A stretch of DNA of 64,000 nt from Lepidodermella squamata (Eukaryota > Gastrotricha): contig JBLDXI010000032.1 of the NCBI GenBank assembly GCA_047495785.1, forward strand, positions 1,736,001-1,800,000, written 5' to 3'. The position numbers were made by a program, and so were the translations under genes. The notes beneath the pieces are model-generated. The model searched no databases. It had not been told where the DNA came from and worked only from the letters and a program-made list of their open reading frames with translations. Positions 49,113-60,830 of the stretch are shown piece by piece; within the stretch, counting starts at the first letter, position 1; each line of letters begins with the position of its first letter.

Positions 49113-49479
49113 AAATATCGAATTGTCATAGCGACTCGACCTATATTTTTGGCGACAATTCTATATTTGAAGTATGAAAAAATATAGATCTGTGTTTCAA
49201 GGTTAAAAATATAGACACAGTGTTATTCAGCTTAAGTTTAGATGCAAAAAATGTAAATATACAAGCTGAAAGGGCAAGCGAAGCTTTCATAACATTGTGA
49301 TAAGGAGCCTCGTGTGCCTCAAGCCATTGGTTGCCTATTATATTGCTCAGAGTAATATGTTAATGTTTTGGCCGACTGCGTTGGACAGAAATTGATCTGT
49401 TCATCACAGTCGGTCAATGAAAACGACCACGTCGGACGACAGTGCTCGTTACATTCAACTCGTAAAAAAATACTTCTCT

Positions 49480-49690
49480 TGAACATCAGTATACCTGATT
49501 AGAGAAAAAGCGCATATACTGATGTCCGAGGGTTGAGTTGTGTGCTGATGTCCGAGGGGGTCATGTTTTTTGTCAACTGCAAAAACCCGGGAAAAAAATG
49601 GCCTCGGACATCAGTGCTTCCCTATTAACGAGACATTTTTTTCTGCTCATACTAGTTTTAGGAGACAAAGTTGTGCGTCTATATAAAGCT
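49480..49690 (+). promoter_or_regulatory. promoter of P450 gene B with repeated CGGACATCAGT motifs
   Basis: The TATA box (TATATAAA, 49680-49687) is preceded by four CATCAGT/ACTGATG sites: CATCAGTAT at 49484, ACTGATGTCCGAG at 49518, GCTGATGTCCGAG at 49544 and CTCGGACATCAGTGC at 49603. They occur in both orientations, spaced 15-50 bp. The block before the TATA box, with GCTTCCCTAT, matches gene A's promoter. Confidence 0.6.
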
Positions 49691-49756
49691 CTCCGATTCG
49701 GCAGTTTCAGGTGAGAATAACAAATTTCATACCCCAATTTCATAACTTCAAAGGAG

Positions 49757-51284
49757 ATGCTTCTCTTACTGCTCGCTGGCAGCATCACTGCATTCTTGCT
49801 GATCACGTATCGACGATACCTGCTGGACAAGCGCTATCGCCTTCCTCCTGGCCCTACTCCTATACCATGGCTTGGAAATCTCAATAAGATGATGTTTCAA
49901 AATGAGAAACCAGTTATGTGGCGATTTCTGCGAGATCTGGCAAAGCAATATGGCCCCATTAACACTTTTTACATGGGTCCTATCCGAATGATTGTGCTAA
50001 ACAGCACTGAAACGATTCATGAGGCACTAGCTGAGCAAGGCAAGACATTCAGCTGGCGCATGGAACGGCGTATTCCAGGCTACGAAGAAATGCCGGAAGC
50101 ACTTATAATGGCAAACCATGACAAATGGCGAAAACACAGACGTTTTGGTCTGAAGGCTATGCGAGACTTCGGTAATATTATTCTAAAATTTGATATCTCA
50201 AACTCATGATTGTTTTGTAGGTATGGGCAAAGAAGCGATGGTGGTAAAAATTCAGGAAGAGGTCGTAGTTCTGCTTGATGAATTCCAGGAAGCGGCCAAG
50301 GATAAAAAGCAAATTCAGCTCGACACAATTGTCACGAATGCAGTTTGCAACGTCATCTGCTCATTAGTTCTCGGCAAGCGTTTGCCGTACGACGATCCGA
50401 ATTTTCTAGAAGTTGTTAAAAAACTTGAGGATATCAGCGACCATTCAACAATTGAAAGCACGAGCTTCTTACTTTTTCCACTTCTGAAATATTTCAAGAC
50501 GCCAAGCCAAATTCACGCGATAATATCCTCTGCGGATTTACTGGAACGGCTGCTTAAGCAGGCGATTAAGGAGCACCGTATGGATTATGATCCCGAAAAC
50601 ATTCGCGATTTTCCTGACCTCTTCATTGCTACTGAACACAGCAAAGATGAAGCTATGAGTATGCGGGAATTCGCTGAGATCATGAACGAATTGTTTCTAG
50701 CTGGCACTGAGACGACTTCTACTGCACTACGCTGGGCTATGTTCTATCTTACAAAATATCCAGCCATTCAGCAAAAATGCCACGAACTGATCGATTCCGT
50801 TATCGATACCGATCGTCTACCAACGTTGGCTGATCGCCCCAAGCTGCTATACATCGATGCGTTCATGTATGAACTTCTTCGACACGCTTCCATTCCTGCC
50901 CTTCCGCTTTATCATTCTAACTTGGACGAACATACCAAGCTGTCAGGCTACGACATACCACCTAATTCGTTAGTTGCTTACAACTCTACAGCTCTGCATT
51001 TTGATGAAAAATACTGGAAGAACCCCGAGGTTTTCGACCCAGAGCGATGGATCGGCAAGGACGGCCAGTTGCTTAGTCATTCTTCACACTTTCTGCCATT
51101 CGGCTTGGGTCCGAGGGTCTGTCTGGGCGAGAGCCTCGCTAAAGCAGAATTTTTTATCTTCTTGGTATCGATGTTGCACCGATACAAATTCATCCTGGCC
51201 ACGCCTGAGTCGAAATACGAGGATGCTTACAACGGTTTAGTGCACAGGCCACCATTTTACAAGGTTACCGTTGAAAGCCGTTGA
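49757..51284 (+). CDS. cytochrome P450, CYP2-clan, gene B
   Basis: Close tandem paralogue of gene A. Exons 49757-50171 and 50221-51284 (49-bp intron, same phase-1 site) encode 492 aa. Motifs: anchor LLLLLAGSITAFLLITY, hinge PPGPTPIPWLGN, WRKHRR in helix C, AGTETTS in helix I, ELLR (K-helix ExxR), PERW and haem loop FGLGPRVCLGES. Most differences from A lie in the substrate-facing segments and near the I-helix (TALRWAMF against TALGWTLF), so the two may differ in substrate preference. AATAAA near 51408 is the likely polyadenylation signal. Confidence 0.96.
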
Positions 51285-52047
51285 TTACTGTATAGGTAGA
51301 CCTTTCTTATAATCATTGAAAACTTAACCGTTTTATATAGCCTTGATGAAACAGCAAAACGTGAAATATTTTTTTTATAATAGACAGCATGTCATACAGC
51401 AGGCATCAATAAACAAGACTCATAGTTTAAATCGGGTTCCTTTAAAACATGCTACAGCCCTGAGGAGCGGAAATGTTTTACTGTCAAGTTTTTTCGCAAT
51501 TGTTTCGATTAAATGTTTTGGACAGTGTCCCTTCGGCTTCACAGGTTTGCATCGCCGATGCTGGATAAAATTTCCCCTGTGCTCAGCTTTCAGTAAAATG
51601 TGATTCCGCCGACCTGCTACTTTTTAGCCGTTGATCGCATGACTATTGGCGATGGCTCCAAGAAGCCAGGCACGAGACCTCTTTCGTGGAAATATTCCGC
51701 AAATCGACGAGACGGCAATTTAAAAACTTTGGTGGAATTTCATTGGACATTGTATATAAAATGCAAGAAAAATGTGGCACGTGACTCGATTTTTCTCTCA
51801 TAGCTAACAGGTGAAATTTAAATGCCCGTCATTGATGATATTATAAAAAGGCAATTTAAAACTAGGCTCGTGAGCGTCGAAAGCTTTTTAGTTTTATTCA
51901 CCACGATGATAACAATGAACATGAGAGGTATTTCGTCAAACATGCAATATTTTTTCTAAAATTCCTATGTACAGAATTATTTTTATTAGACTTTCAAGTC
52001 TCTGCATATAGTACCTATTTAAAATTAAAAGCGCTTGTAGAATTGAT
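51285..52047. other. intergenic region with 3' UTRs
   Basis: Between P450 gene B and the convergent disordered-protein gene. ORFs at 51343-51803 show no family features. Nothing else is recognisable. Confidence 0.35.
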
Positions 52048-53223
52048 TTATTTCAAAATGATCGTCGCCGAAGATCGGTAAATGGTACCGGAGTTCGAAC
52101 TCATCGCCTCGTGAATGACCGTTTCATTGGTTTGGTTATGATCAGTTACTGCCGCGTCTGCGTCGCTATAGCAACCATCGTCGTGCGATCCATTAGCGCC
52201 ATTTTTCACCGATGATGACTCATCACCAGCCGTTGAAAGCGAAGAGGACGCTGCTTCTGAATGGTTGTCATCCGCTATCACCGCCGATTCAGAAAAGCCA
52301 GTGATCAATTGCCCTGTCGGTTCAGCCGGTTCAGCTTCTTGAAAATGCTGCTGTTGTTGAGGAGGTTCGCCAACTTCTGTTCCTTGAAATATGTTTATGC
52401 TGGCCATCCTAACCGGTTGACAATTCTTGTTGCCACCATTCGGACTGTGGCTGTAAATAACATTGCTATTCGAGTTATCGACCTCGACATCCAAGCCCAA
52501 CGCGGCTGATTTTTGCAGGAATTTCTTCTTCAAACTCCGCATCAGCTTCTCGCCAAGCTCTTCGTCCGCAGTTTTCGGCGGTTTGTTCGACGACTGCTTC
52601 GAGCTGAAGCTATTCGAACTTGCGACACTCCCAGCTAGCGTTAAATTCGAATCAGACCTTTCGAATGAAGACGATTTATCAGCCTCCTTAATAGGCGGGG
52701 ATATTTTCGGAGTCGGCACTACGTCACGCTTTTGAAGCTGAAGGGACATTTGCTTGACTTTCCTCTCGACGTTGCTGAGATGCTCGGGCGGTTTCGGCGA
52801 TTCAACTGCGGTTTTAAGGAGGCTGCACGACGTTCGAGCCGTAAAGCACGGCCGCGATCCATTCGTTTGCAAATTCACGCTTTGAATAGGCATCTCTGCA
52901 ATCGTCGTCTGGCTGCCGTTATTCGTGTCTTTCGTCAACACTTTGGACAAACTTGCCGAGACTAAGTTGCCGCACGACCCCCACTGCCATTTCGCGGCTG
53001 GTGGTTTGAATTTGTTGGGCGTCCATACGCGCAGGGAGACACGCGCTTGTCCAACGTTCAGCGCCTGTTTCGCGCTTTTCACGCACCCAGTCGCCACCAC
53101 CTGTTGCTCCTGTTTCTTCGACACATTCTCGAATTTCGCTATCATTTGCCGAACGCTGGCGATTGAAACTTCGCTGCTGTTGTAACTTTCGCTATCGTCG
53201 TTATCACTGTTTTGATACGACAT
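52048..53223 (-). CDS. disordered, Ser/Gln-rich protein of unknown function
   Basis: A single-exon ORF of 391 aa starting at a proper ATG (MSYQNSDNDDSESYNSSE). It has no signal peptide or membrane segment and is almost wholly low-complexity: Ser, Asn, Gln, Lys and Pro. Short islands look conserved-like, notably VRQMIAKFENVSKK near the N-terminus, a KFE-type segment of the sort seen in cytoskeletal or scaffold proteins, and a basic helix LGEKLMRSLKKKFLQKSA near residue 225. I do not recognise a domain. It is probably a cytoplasmic adaptor or a rapidly evolving regulatory protein. Short in-frame introns cannot be excluded. Confidence 0.65.
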   Translation of the reverse strand: MSYQNSDNDDSESYNSSEVSIASVRQMIAKFENVSKKQEQQVVATGCVKSAKQALNVGQARVSLRVWTPNKFKPPAAKWQWGSCGNLVSASLSKVLTKDTNNGSQTTIAEMPIQSVNLQTNGSRPCFTARTSCSLLKTAVESPKPPEHLSNVERKVKQMSLQLQKRDVVPTPKISPPIKEADKSSSFERSDSNLTLAGSVASSNSFSSKQSSNKPPKTADEELGEKLMRSLKKKFLQKSAALGLDVEVDNSNSNVIYSHSPNGGNKNCQPVRMASINIFQGTEVGEPPQQQQHFQEAEPAEPTGQLITGFSESAVIADDNHSEAASSSLSTAGDESSSVKNGANGSHDDGCYSDADAAVTDHNQTNETVIHEAMSSNSGTIYRSSATIILK

Positions 53224-53774
53224 TTTTCTCTATATATTGTAAAAATTGTGTTTATATTGTTAAGGTGGATGCAAGAAAATGTTGTGATGGGCGCAGCGGA
53301 TTACAAGCACTGGTAATAATTGAGGGGTTTAAGGCGGAGTATTGCCACACAGGTGAACACGCGAACCATCGGCCTTATCAACAACTGATGGCGTCTATGT
53401 GCGATCAAAATAATCGAGGACAATATCGCGCTCGTTTAACGAAGCGAAACGACGCCAAGACTTTCGCCCAACGCCGCTATAGCTGTAATGACAACAGCAA
53501 ATACAACAGCAGCTCCCTGATTTTCGCTTTGTTTGCGGCCGATGCGCTCGACTTGCAATGTTTAGCGCGCGCAACCATCAGTCTACGCACACTTTGTCCA
53601 GCGCAACACTCAATTAGCAAGGTGCTCTCGCTAGGGACATAGCATCAATAAAACAAACAAAAAACCAGCCGTAATTTCGGATTTATTGCATTTTTTTTCT
53701 AGAAAAACTTTGCACTAAGTGTTTTTAGTTTTGTAGCAACAACAACAACAATCAACGACTATCACAGGTCATAT
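53224..53774. other. intergenic region upstream of the disordered-protein gene
   Basis: Contains a plus-strand open frame to 53642 without ATG-initiated conserved content. It is likely promoter or 5' UTR of the minus-strand gene. A TTAAGGTGG word lies at 53260. Confidence 0.35.
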
Positions 53775-55419
53775 TTATTTTTGCGGTTCAGCAGATGAGG
53801 AAGCTTTACTCAGGTCGCTTTGGTCCGTCGACGCAGATGGCGCCGATTCCGCGTTGTTTATCGCCTCGACGTGGTGCCGCTTCGGAATCGTGTCCAAAAA
53901 CGCGCGCTGCCAGTCCTTGTACTCGGCGTACTTGGCCAGAATTTCAAAAACTAGGAATAATTAAGAAAACAAGTCCAATAAAAAATATTCCACGAAGGAA
54001 GGTTTATGGCTTAAAAATTCAGACATAAATTCTTAAATTTCAAATTTTCGATATCAAATTACGAAAGATAGATAAATTTGCAAATTTAGCCATTTCACTA
54101 TTAAGGTGGAATTTTTGGAAAAAAATTAGCAAAATTAGCAACTGTAATCGGTAAATTCGACAAATCGGTTCAAAATTATTTGGTCAGAAAAGTAAGCATG
54201 GAAACACTTTGAAAAGGGTCCTCATTTTACCGGACCAAATTCACGGTGAGCGGAACCAATTTTTGGAATTTTCTAGTGGCCTGAAATTACTTTTCGGATT
54301 TTTCAAGATTGACTACACAAAAGAATTCAGCATAACATTCTCTATAAGACTGAGTGTTCGATTCAGAACTCATGATTCGCCTAAAATTCGTAAAATTATT
54401 CAAAAAATGGCCTATTCGATTTTGGTTCCGCTCAACGCAAATTTAGTTCCGCTCTGTAAATCATCCAAGCTTTAAATCTTGAACAAACTTTTTTTATTTT
54501 TGAAAAAAAATTCCCAACAAATAATTGCTCAGCCGATGAATTATATTTTTGTAGCCAATAGGTATATAATCTGAAATTCGGCGATTTTGAGCTTTGAATT
54601 GACTCACCATGGCAAACAGTTAAAACTTTGCGATAGAGCATTTTGACGTATTGACCAATCGGAAGTTGAGCATGAGCGATTCCCATTTCATTCGCCAGTT
54701 TGAACGTGAGACCCTTGTGCTTATTATGATCAACTATACCGCCAATGACGTAGACTTTCGATTCGTCGAGCGTATCGAGGATATTCGGCGAATCACTGGT
54801 CAAGTAAACGACTTCTTCCTTCTTAAAACCAGCTAAAATTGCGGTTGATGGTGATTTTCGCTCGCCTTCTACGGGCATATCCTCCATTAGCATGTTAACG
54901 TCCCAGTGCCCGGTACAATTCAAAACATTCATTCGCTGCCTGGTTTGCTCGCTGTCCTTACCATTCGCTGCTACAATATAATACTGAGAAAATTTAAAAT
55001 TAAATTGAATCAATTAATTAATTAAATTCAAGTCTCACCTGAATTGGATTTGGTAACCGCCGGTTAATGGAATAGCACCTAGCCAACTGGCCACCGAGGT
55101 CTTTAATGTCCTTATCTGCCATGAGCGAGTCAAAAGAGCAGTCTATCGCCACCCGAAGTTGGCAACTGGACGTCGCCATTGAGTTCCGCTTCAAAACTTT
55201 CCGCGATATAACCGCGTCGGGCCCTTCAGTTTCGCGAATTTTCCGCTTTTGTTCCTTTTTCTTCTCACGTTCTTTTTGGCGACGTTCGTGTTTAAACTGG
55301 TTTTTACGCTCGATTTTCGCCAACTTTTTCGCTTTCCTCTTCGAAATAGCCACCTGGCTTGCTTCAGATGTAGCCAGCTCTTCCACCTTAATCGGCTCAA
55401 TCACTTCACTCGACGCCAT
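53775..55419 (-). CDS. TRMT10A: tRNA (guanine-9) methyltransferase TRMT10
   Basis: SAM-dependent SPOUT-fold methyltransferase that makes m1G at tRNA position 9. Exons 55039-55419, 54608-54983 and 53775-53950 give 310 aa. The N-terminal third is a Lys/Arg-rich region ([15 protein letters not shown]) that grips tRNA. The SPOUT core shows [42 protein letters not shown] (with the conserved Asp) and [13 protein letters not shown], followed by [13 protein letters not shown] across the last intron. It resembles cytoplasmic or nuclear TRMT10A/B more than mitochondrial TRMT10C. The last intron is long (657 bp). The TAA stop lies within the AATAAA signal. Confidence 0.93.
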
Positions 55420-55760
55420 TTTTTCTGGTAATTAAACTCTAGGAAACAAGTTAAACAACCTTATTTTTTATTACAGCGAAGAAAATAAAATTTCATTCAG
55501 TCATGATTATAAAGATTCGAATATTTTTCATATCAAGATGCGTGATGGAAGAGAGTAGAGTATTCGCGAAAATAATTGCGGTTCGAAAACCGAGATTGTG
55601 AAACAAAAAAATCTATCAACAACCGGCGTCTCACAACCCACGCCAAAACAGGAATAATATTATCATTAAATACAAAAAGGAAGCGATAAAACAAAAGATT
55701 GCAGCGATCCGGATCTCAATATATAATAATTAGGTCCCAAAACATGAATTTTTTGTAATC
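55420..55760. other. intergenic region between TRMT10 and the TMC-like gene
   Basis: About 340 bp, AT-rich, holding the TMC-like gene's 3' UTR and the TRMT10 promoter. No other feature is seen. Confidence 0.4.
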
Positions 55761-58315
55761 TCACCGGGCGACGGTGCGACGTCGGACTTTTTGCAGTTCT
55801 TCGAATAGAAAATGCGAATCTTCCCTCGCTAGAACTAATTGCTTGGTAACAAAATCAAGTCGCCGCTTGACCGCGACAATTCGAGCCACCGCGAAAATTG
55901 CGACAACAGCAACAGCCAACGCTATGAGATAGGCGAAAGGCGGCTGGTCTAGAAGGCGAACCAGCCAGCCGATGACAGGCACTTTCACGAGTGGAAGAAT
56001 CAACGCCTCGCGGATAGCTCGAATTCCCGGGCGCAACTCGGTTGAATTCAAAGGCGGCCTTAACACGCCGACATTCGGCGTCACAGGTACCGAGTAGAAA
56101 ATGTACATGTAAAATAGTCCGGAAAATATGTAGGGGAAAAGGCGGAGGAATCGAATTGCAACTGTGGCTTGGAAAACGTGTTCATCATCACTACTGCCAC
56201 GGATTCCAGGCCGCCGATTGTTCCATGAGAAAGCAACAGGTGCATCAGAAAAACGAGGATTGACCAAGCTTGTAACCTGAAAATAAAATTAAGATAATTA
56301 AATTTGAAAATTTTGATTTTGGAAGATATCCTGTCCTATTTGATTTTTTCAATAAATTTTGCAAATTTCAGCAAATTTCGAAAAATCATTAAAAAACTCC
56401 CGAATTCAATTTTTTTAATTCTGAAGTCATTAGATAGTCCGTCTTCCCAGCCGCAAAAATCAAAATATTCCCAATTAAAACGGCAACAATCTGGCTCTCT
56501 AAAAAACGCAAATTCCCGGCCGTTAAAAGGTTGCAATTTTACTTGATCATAATTTCTCTCGGAAAACCTAACCAATTGAGGATTTATGCTTACTGAATAA
56601 AATGTGATTAGAAGCAGCAGAGCAGTCAGGCCAGAAGAGAGCGGGAAGAAGTAGGCGCCAACAAGTGACAACAGGTCCAGAGTGACAGCGTAAGACGCGA
56701 ATCGACTGGCTGGAAAAGTGACAAGAGTTTGCTTTCGATCGGACAGTAGTTTCTTCTGGCGGCCTTTCCGCCATTGAGCAAACGCAAAAATCAGCACGCT
56801 TTCGAAGAAAAAGAACCCAGCAGTGTATAACGATAGCAATACACATTGCCTGCCGACAAGCAACTCCCAACCCTGCGCAAAGATTAACGTAATTACTAAA
56901 ATTTTGAAAAATTTCCTAATTTTACCGTATCGTCTTTTATGCTAGGGCAGAAAGGTGGAGGCTCTTTTGACGAAAACGCGTAAATCGCGCTGGTTTCCGG
57001 GTCCGGTCCGAAGTCCAAACTAGGAACCAAGGGGCGAGGTTTGAAAGTTGTCGTGGTCGTGGTGATTTGAAGAAGAAGATTTTGCTTGGTCGGAAAACAA
57101 AACGTCCATCGATACGCTACGACGATCAGAGCAGAAATTCGAAAAAGTACAGCTCGGAAGAACAAATGCCAAGGCTGGTACAGGGCTAGTCGCTTTTCCT
57201 TGTCCCCAGTCAAAATACCAACAGCGGTTAGATCGGCTGATAACAGGAAGAAAGTAGGTAAAGCAGTCGCTAGAAGTGGACCGATCGTTTCTACGACTAC
57301 GCCACTAACACTAGAATACTCGGCCAAGTCGTAGAAATAATACACTGCAACTAATGTTGCGGCGAATAGCAGACCGAAAACCAGCTCAAATAATACTATA
57401 GCGAGAACTTTCCGCGTAAGCCACGGGAATAGCCGCTTCTTCGTGTTAACAAGAGAGTCCGTTCGACGAACAGCCAGCCTAAGATGTTCCCGTAATCGAT
57501 GGGTGACGAGTGAGCTTGTAATGTTGTACAAATTATCATTAGAAATCTCGTGATTCCAGGCGTTGAAAACCCAGGCGAACAATGGAAGAGACTCAATTCG
57601 ATTTCCAATCGGCTGAAGGCCAAAAACGCTGAAAAAATGACATCGTAATTTTCAGTTTAAGGAGGAATTTTTCAACTCACACTCCACTTGCAGTGACGAG
57701 TCCAACCATGAATAAAGCAGCAAGGGAAAGCAAATAGGCGAGTTGCATATTGTAATAATCGACCAAATGCCGAATCGTAATTAACGGCTGGTACGGCGTT
57801 AGAAAGAACCAAGAGTTTGCGAAGCACGTGCGAAATGAGGTGCATGAAAAGTTGTTCGCTGATCGATTGTAAACGTAAATACCCGAAGTAGCGTTGAGAG
57901 GCGTGACAGGGTTGTAAGGCATGGAAGCTTGCGGGATAATAACAAAGAATACGATAGGCAAGAAAAGCAGGGCGTTGATAAGGAAGAACCATCGATGCAA
58001 CTCGACGCAGCTCGCTACGATAATTCCATGACGAAATTCGATCGCTTCAACAAGTTGCTGCCAGGGTAGAATTTTTCCAAATATTTGAGCAGTTTTCTGT
58101 TCCCGTTTCTCTTTCTTAGTTTCAACTTCACTCATCAATCGGTAAGAAAATCGACCCCGCCTGAATTGTTTATATCGAATGGCGGTTTTCCGCATTTCTC
58201 GAGCTTTGAATGCATTGCTTTCATTTCCCTCTGCTGAATTGTTCGAAGACAATGAAGGATACGGGTAGTTCAATGAAAAATCTGCGAATCTCACGGACTC
58301 TTGATGTTGTGTCAT
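55761..58315 (-). CDS. TMC (transmembrane channel-like) family protein
   Basis: Multi-pass membrane protein of the TMC family, which includes the mechanotransduction channels of hair cells. Exons 57681-58315, 56926-57628, 56594-56872 and 55761-56276 give about 710 aa. A basic cytosolic N-terminus precedes IEFRHGIIVASCVELHRWFF and the first TM segment, matching the family's region before and in TM1. Later features include SLPLFAWVFNAWN, several TM helices, DDTGWELLVGRQCVLLSLY (the family's CWExxVGQE segment) and LDLLSLVGAYFFPLSSG. The last TM is followed by a charged tail. Family landmarks are recognisable but degenerate, so this is a divergent member. The 317-bp last intron could hide a small exon. 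The true N-terminus may lie in an upstream exon, since an acceptor (TTTTCTTAG) sits 14 nt before the ATG. Confidence 0.82.
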
Positions 58316-58820
58316 TTCCAAGGTAACATAACCCTAAGAAAACAAAACGAACAACATGTCATTGTCAGTAATTTTAGTGTAAAAAAAACAGTCATAAAAC
58401 TAATATTTAGCACTGTGATGATAATTGTATTTTTCAGTGGTGTCGGCAATTGCATACATTTACTTAAACACAACCGCTGTTTCTAAAGCTCAGAACAAAC
58501 GTTTCGAGAGTTTGAAACGGACGTGGAAGAAAATAAATAGTTACCAGGATTATTGAAATATAACTGGTTGATTGAATTCCAATATATTATAGAAAATTCA
58601 GCAGATAAGCATTCGGGTTGCTATTTGACACAAAGAAAAAATGTAGCAAGATTGGGGGCAGCCGTGATATAAATCAATGCAAGACATGCGTTGTTGCTTC
58701 TCTGTCGTAGATGTGAGCAAAGCGTTGTTTGGCCTGACTCCGTAAAAAATAGGAGCCAGGTGTATTATACAAAATTCGAATAAATGTTCCAACAAAATAT
58801 ATATCTCTGTAATAATGTGA
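58316..58820. other. intergenic region between the TMC-like and PP2C genes
   Basis: About 0.5 kb, AT-rich, with possible upstream exon(s) of the TMC-like gene. The 65-codon ORF at 58598-58795 is unsupported. Confidence 0.35.
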
Positions 58821-60122
58821 TTATTTCAAAATATTTCGACTAAGCCTGGTGACAGGTGGCCGAGCGATTAGCACGCACGTGATGTTGTCATCAGATTTTT
58901 CCGATGCCATGGTGGCTAAGCGATGGGCGATATTATTCAACCAATCAGGGTCATTTCGGTGAATTTCTAATCGAAGACTTTCGCTCATAATCATGCACAC
59001 TTCAGATGAAGTGAGACCGTCCCAGAGACCATCAGAAGATAGCATAAGAATTTCAAAAACGTTATTTTGAGCTTGCTGGGCTGGCAAGCTAAATGAGACA
59101 ATTTGAGGTTCAGCACTGACTAAGCCTGATAGTTTATACTCCAAATCTCCGATCGAACGAGAGACGCCGAGTTGCCCATTAATTCTGGCAACTGAGTCAC
59201 CGTTTGCTGTAACGAAGCCGCCAGCCGCTTCGATTCGTTTGCGCTCCACTTCATTGTCTGGGTGGTGAGATGGAACTGTCAAGTTAACAACTTCTGACTT
59301 GAAGCCAACTTCCTGGCGACGAAACTTGAAGAGATCAGCTCTAGAATCACCGAGCCAGCCTACGCATCCTTCGCCACTATCAAGGTGAAACAGAGCGGCG
59401 ACAATGGTGCTACCTACTCTGAGTTGGCCAAGTCTCGAGGCGCGTTCGCAAAACATACGATCGGTCTCTGACAGGGATTTTTCTAAAACTTGGCACAGGT
59501 CTGAAGCCTGAGTGTCATATAAATTCCGATTAATAATATCGGGTAAGAGGCGAGCAGTGTATGCACTAGCATGCTGCCCACCATGGCCATCCATAACTGC
59601 AGCAAGGGCGGTCCTTGGGTAGCTTTTTGGTATAATGTCTTTGCTGATAGATGGCCATAACGACAAGTTAGGTAGCAGCACAAAGCTGTCTTCCATAGCC
59701 CGCCGACGATTTTTCATAGAAATCAGGCCAACGTCCAAAGTAGAGGTGAACTGCTGCGAATTATCAAGATAAGCACTCATATCAGTAGAAACCAACTCGG
59801 AGCAGGCAGATACGACGTTCATGAACAGCTCACTGCTTCCTCCTTCAACAGAGGCATCAGCATGAGATAAGAAAGCCTTGGCATCTTGGCCATGTAAGCT
59901 AAGGTGATTGAGTACAGCTTGCGCAAAAAGAAGGTGAGACTTCAGAGTAGGTAGACGTTTGGATAAGTAATCATTGTTGCGAATAATGCTTCGCACGGCA
60001 TCGATTACTTCCGCTTGAGCCTCGTTCGCAGAAAAACCCTCGCTCCACCATCGAGGCATGATTACATCGTCCGCAGAAAACTTAGATTCATCAACCGCTA
60101 CGTTGGTATCAATCAGCTCCAT
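58821..60122 (-). CDS. PP2C-type Ser/Thr phosphatase, PPM1F/FEM-2-like
   Basis: Metal-dependent protein phosphatase. The single-exon product from ATG 60122 is 433 aa; the frame is open slightly upstream, but an acceptor-like TCATCTGTAG lies before the ATG. The N-terminal 130 or so residues are a helical extension, as in PPM1E/PPM1F and nematode FEM-2. The catalytic domain has all metal-site motifs: KNRRRAMEDSF, VMDGHGGQHA, VGWLGDSRA, NGQLGVSRSIGD, SSDGLWDG and SDDNITCVLI. It should be active on phospho-Ser/Thr. PPM1F homologues act on CaMKII and PAK; transfer of that role is inference. Confidence 0.9.
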   Translation of the reverse strand: MELIDTNVAVDESKFSADDVIMPRWWSEGFSANEAQAEVIDAVRSIIRNNDYLSKRLPTLKSHLLFAQAVLNHLSLHGQDAKAFLSHADASVEGGSSELFMNVVSACSELVSTDMSAYLDNSQQFTSTLDVGLISMKNRRRAMEDSFVLLPNLSLWPSISKDIIPKSYPRTALAAVMDGHGGQHASAYTARLLPDIINRNLYDTQASDLCQVLEKSLSETDRMFCERASRLGQLRVGSTIVAALFHLDSGEGCVGWLGDSRADLFKFRRQEVGFKSEVVNLTVPSHHPDNEVERKRIEAAGGFVTANGDSVARINGQLGVSRSIGDLEYKLSGLVSAEPQIVSFSLPAQQAQNNVFEILMLSSDGLWDGLTSSEVCMIMSESLRLEIHRNDPDWLNNIAHRLATMASEKSDDNITCVLIARPPVTRLSRNILK

Positions 60123-60572
60123 ATGCAAAATGCGAGAGCATAAATTACCTACAGATGACAAATAAACGGCTTAAAATAAGGATTGGGATTGACGCCAGTA
60201 AGTATCGCCATTGACGCCATCAAGTAATAGTTTCAGCGCTTCTTGTTTCTTGTAAAACACCCAAACTTGAAACTTAGGCAATCATTTGTGGGTAAGTTTT
60301 AATGAAATCTTTAGTAGAACAGTAGATGAGCCGATTGATGATCAATACGCCCTCAGCCACAAGCTCGAAGCAAGCAGAAGTTGGAAAATCTTCCCAAAAC
60401 CTACGAAACACTTACATAAAACTTGGCACTTATCACCTGAGGGTGGAACATAAAAAACTAATCATCCGTTTGAAAATTCAAATTTACTTCAAGCCTAAAA
60501 ATTAACATTATCATGACAAGTGGTATCATATAAATAAACCAAAAATACCAAACTTATAAATACAGTGTTGCC
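60123..60572. other. divergent intergenic region
   Basis: Between the PP2C gene (minus) and a small plus-strand ORF. It presumably holds both promoters. No element is recognisable. Confidence 0.35.
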
Positions 60573-60830
60573 ATGGATATAACGCTCGTTCGGCAGTGCT
60601 TTCGCAAGCTTGGAGCAAGACTGGAGTTGCTGAAAAGGATTATTCAGTTAGGTAATCAAAGACAGCAAGCCTCTGCAAGACAGCAAGAAATCAAACATGC
60701 CATCTTACCTCATGTCTATATCAACTTATTGCTCAATGTTCAGAAATTTTCGCTGGTTGCTGATAGCATTGAGTTGCGAGATAAAATTCGCCCGTGCCTA
60801 TCGTTATTCTCGTATGGGTGTTTCATGTAA
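60573..60830 (+). CDS. small helical protein of unknown function
   Basis: An 85-codon ORF beginning at a good ATG (GTTGCCATGG context) 280 bp upstream of CCDC42 on the same strand. The product is predicted helical with heptad-like Leu/Ile spacing (VRQCFRKLGARLELLKRII) and Gln/Arg-rich middle. I do not recognise a family. It could be a small gene co-transcribed with CCDC42, or one exon of a larger gene. Confidence 0.45.
   Translation: MDITLVRQCFRKLGARLELLKRIIQLGNQRQQASARQQEIKHAILPHVYINLLLNVQKFSLVADSIELRDKIRPCLSLFSYGCFM

Larger units (their letters stand above)
47519..49600. other. 2-kb intergenic region between the two P450 genes
   Basis: Contains two short foldback elements (separate entries), many ATATAGA/TCTATAT words around 48,860-48,970 and 49,140-49,210, and a middle segment (about 48,040-48,760) of better base balance with fragmented open frames interrupted by stops. 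That segment may be a decayed gene or transposon remnant. I do not recognise it. Confidence 0.45.
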
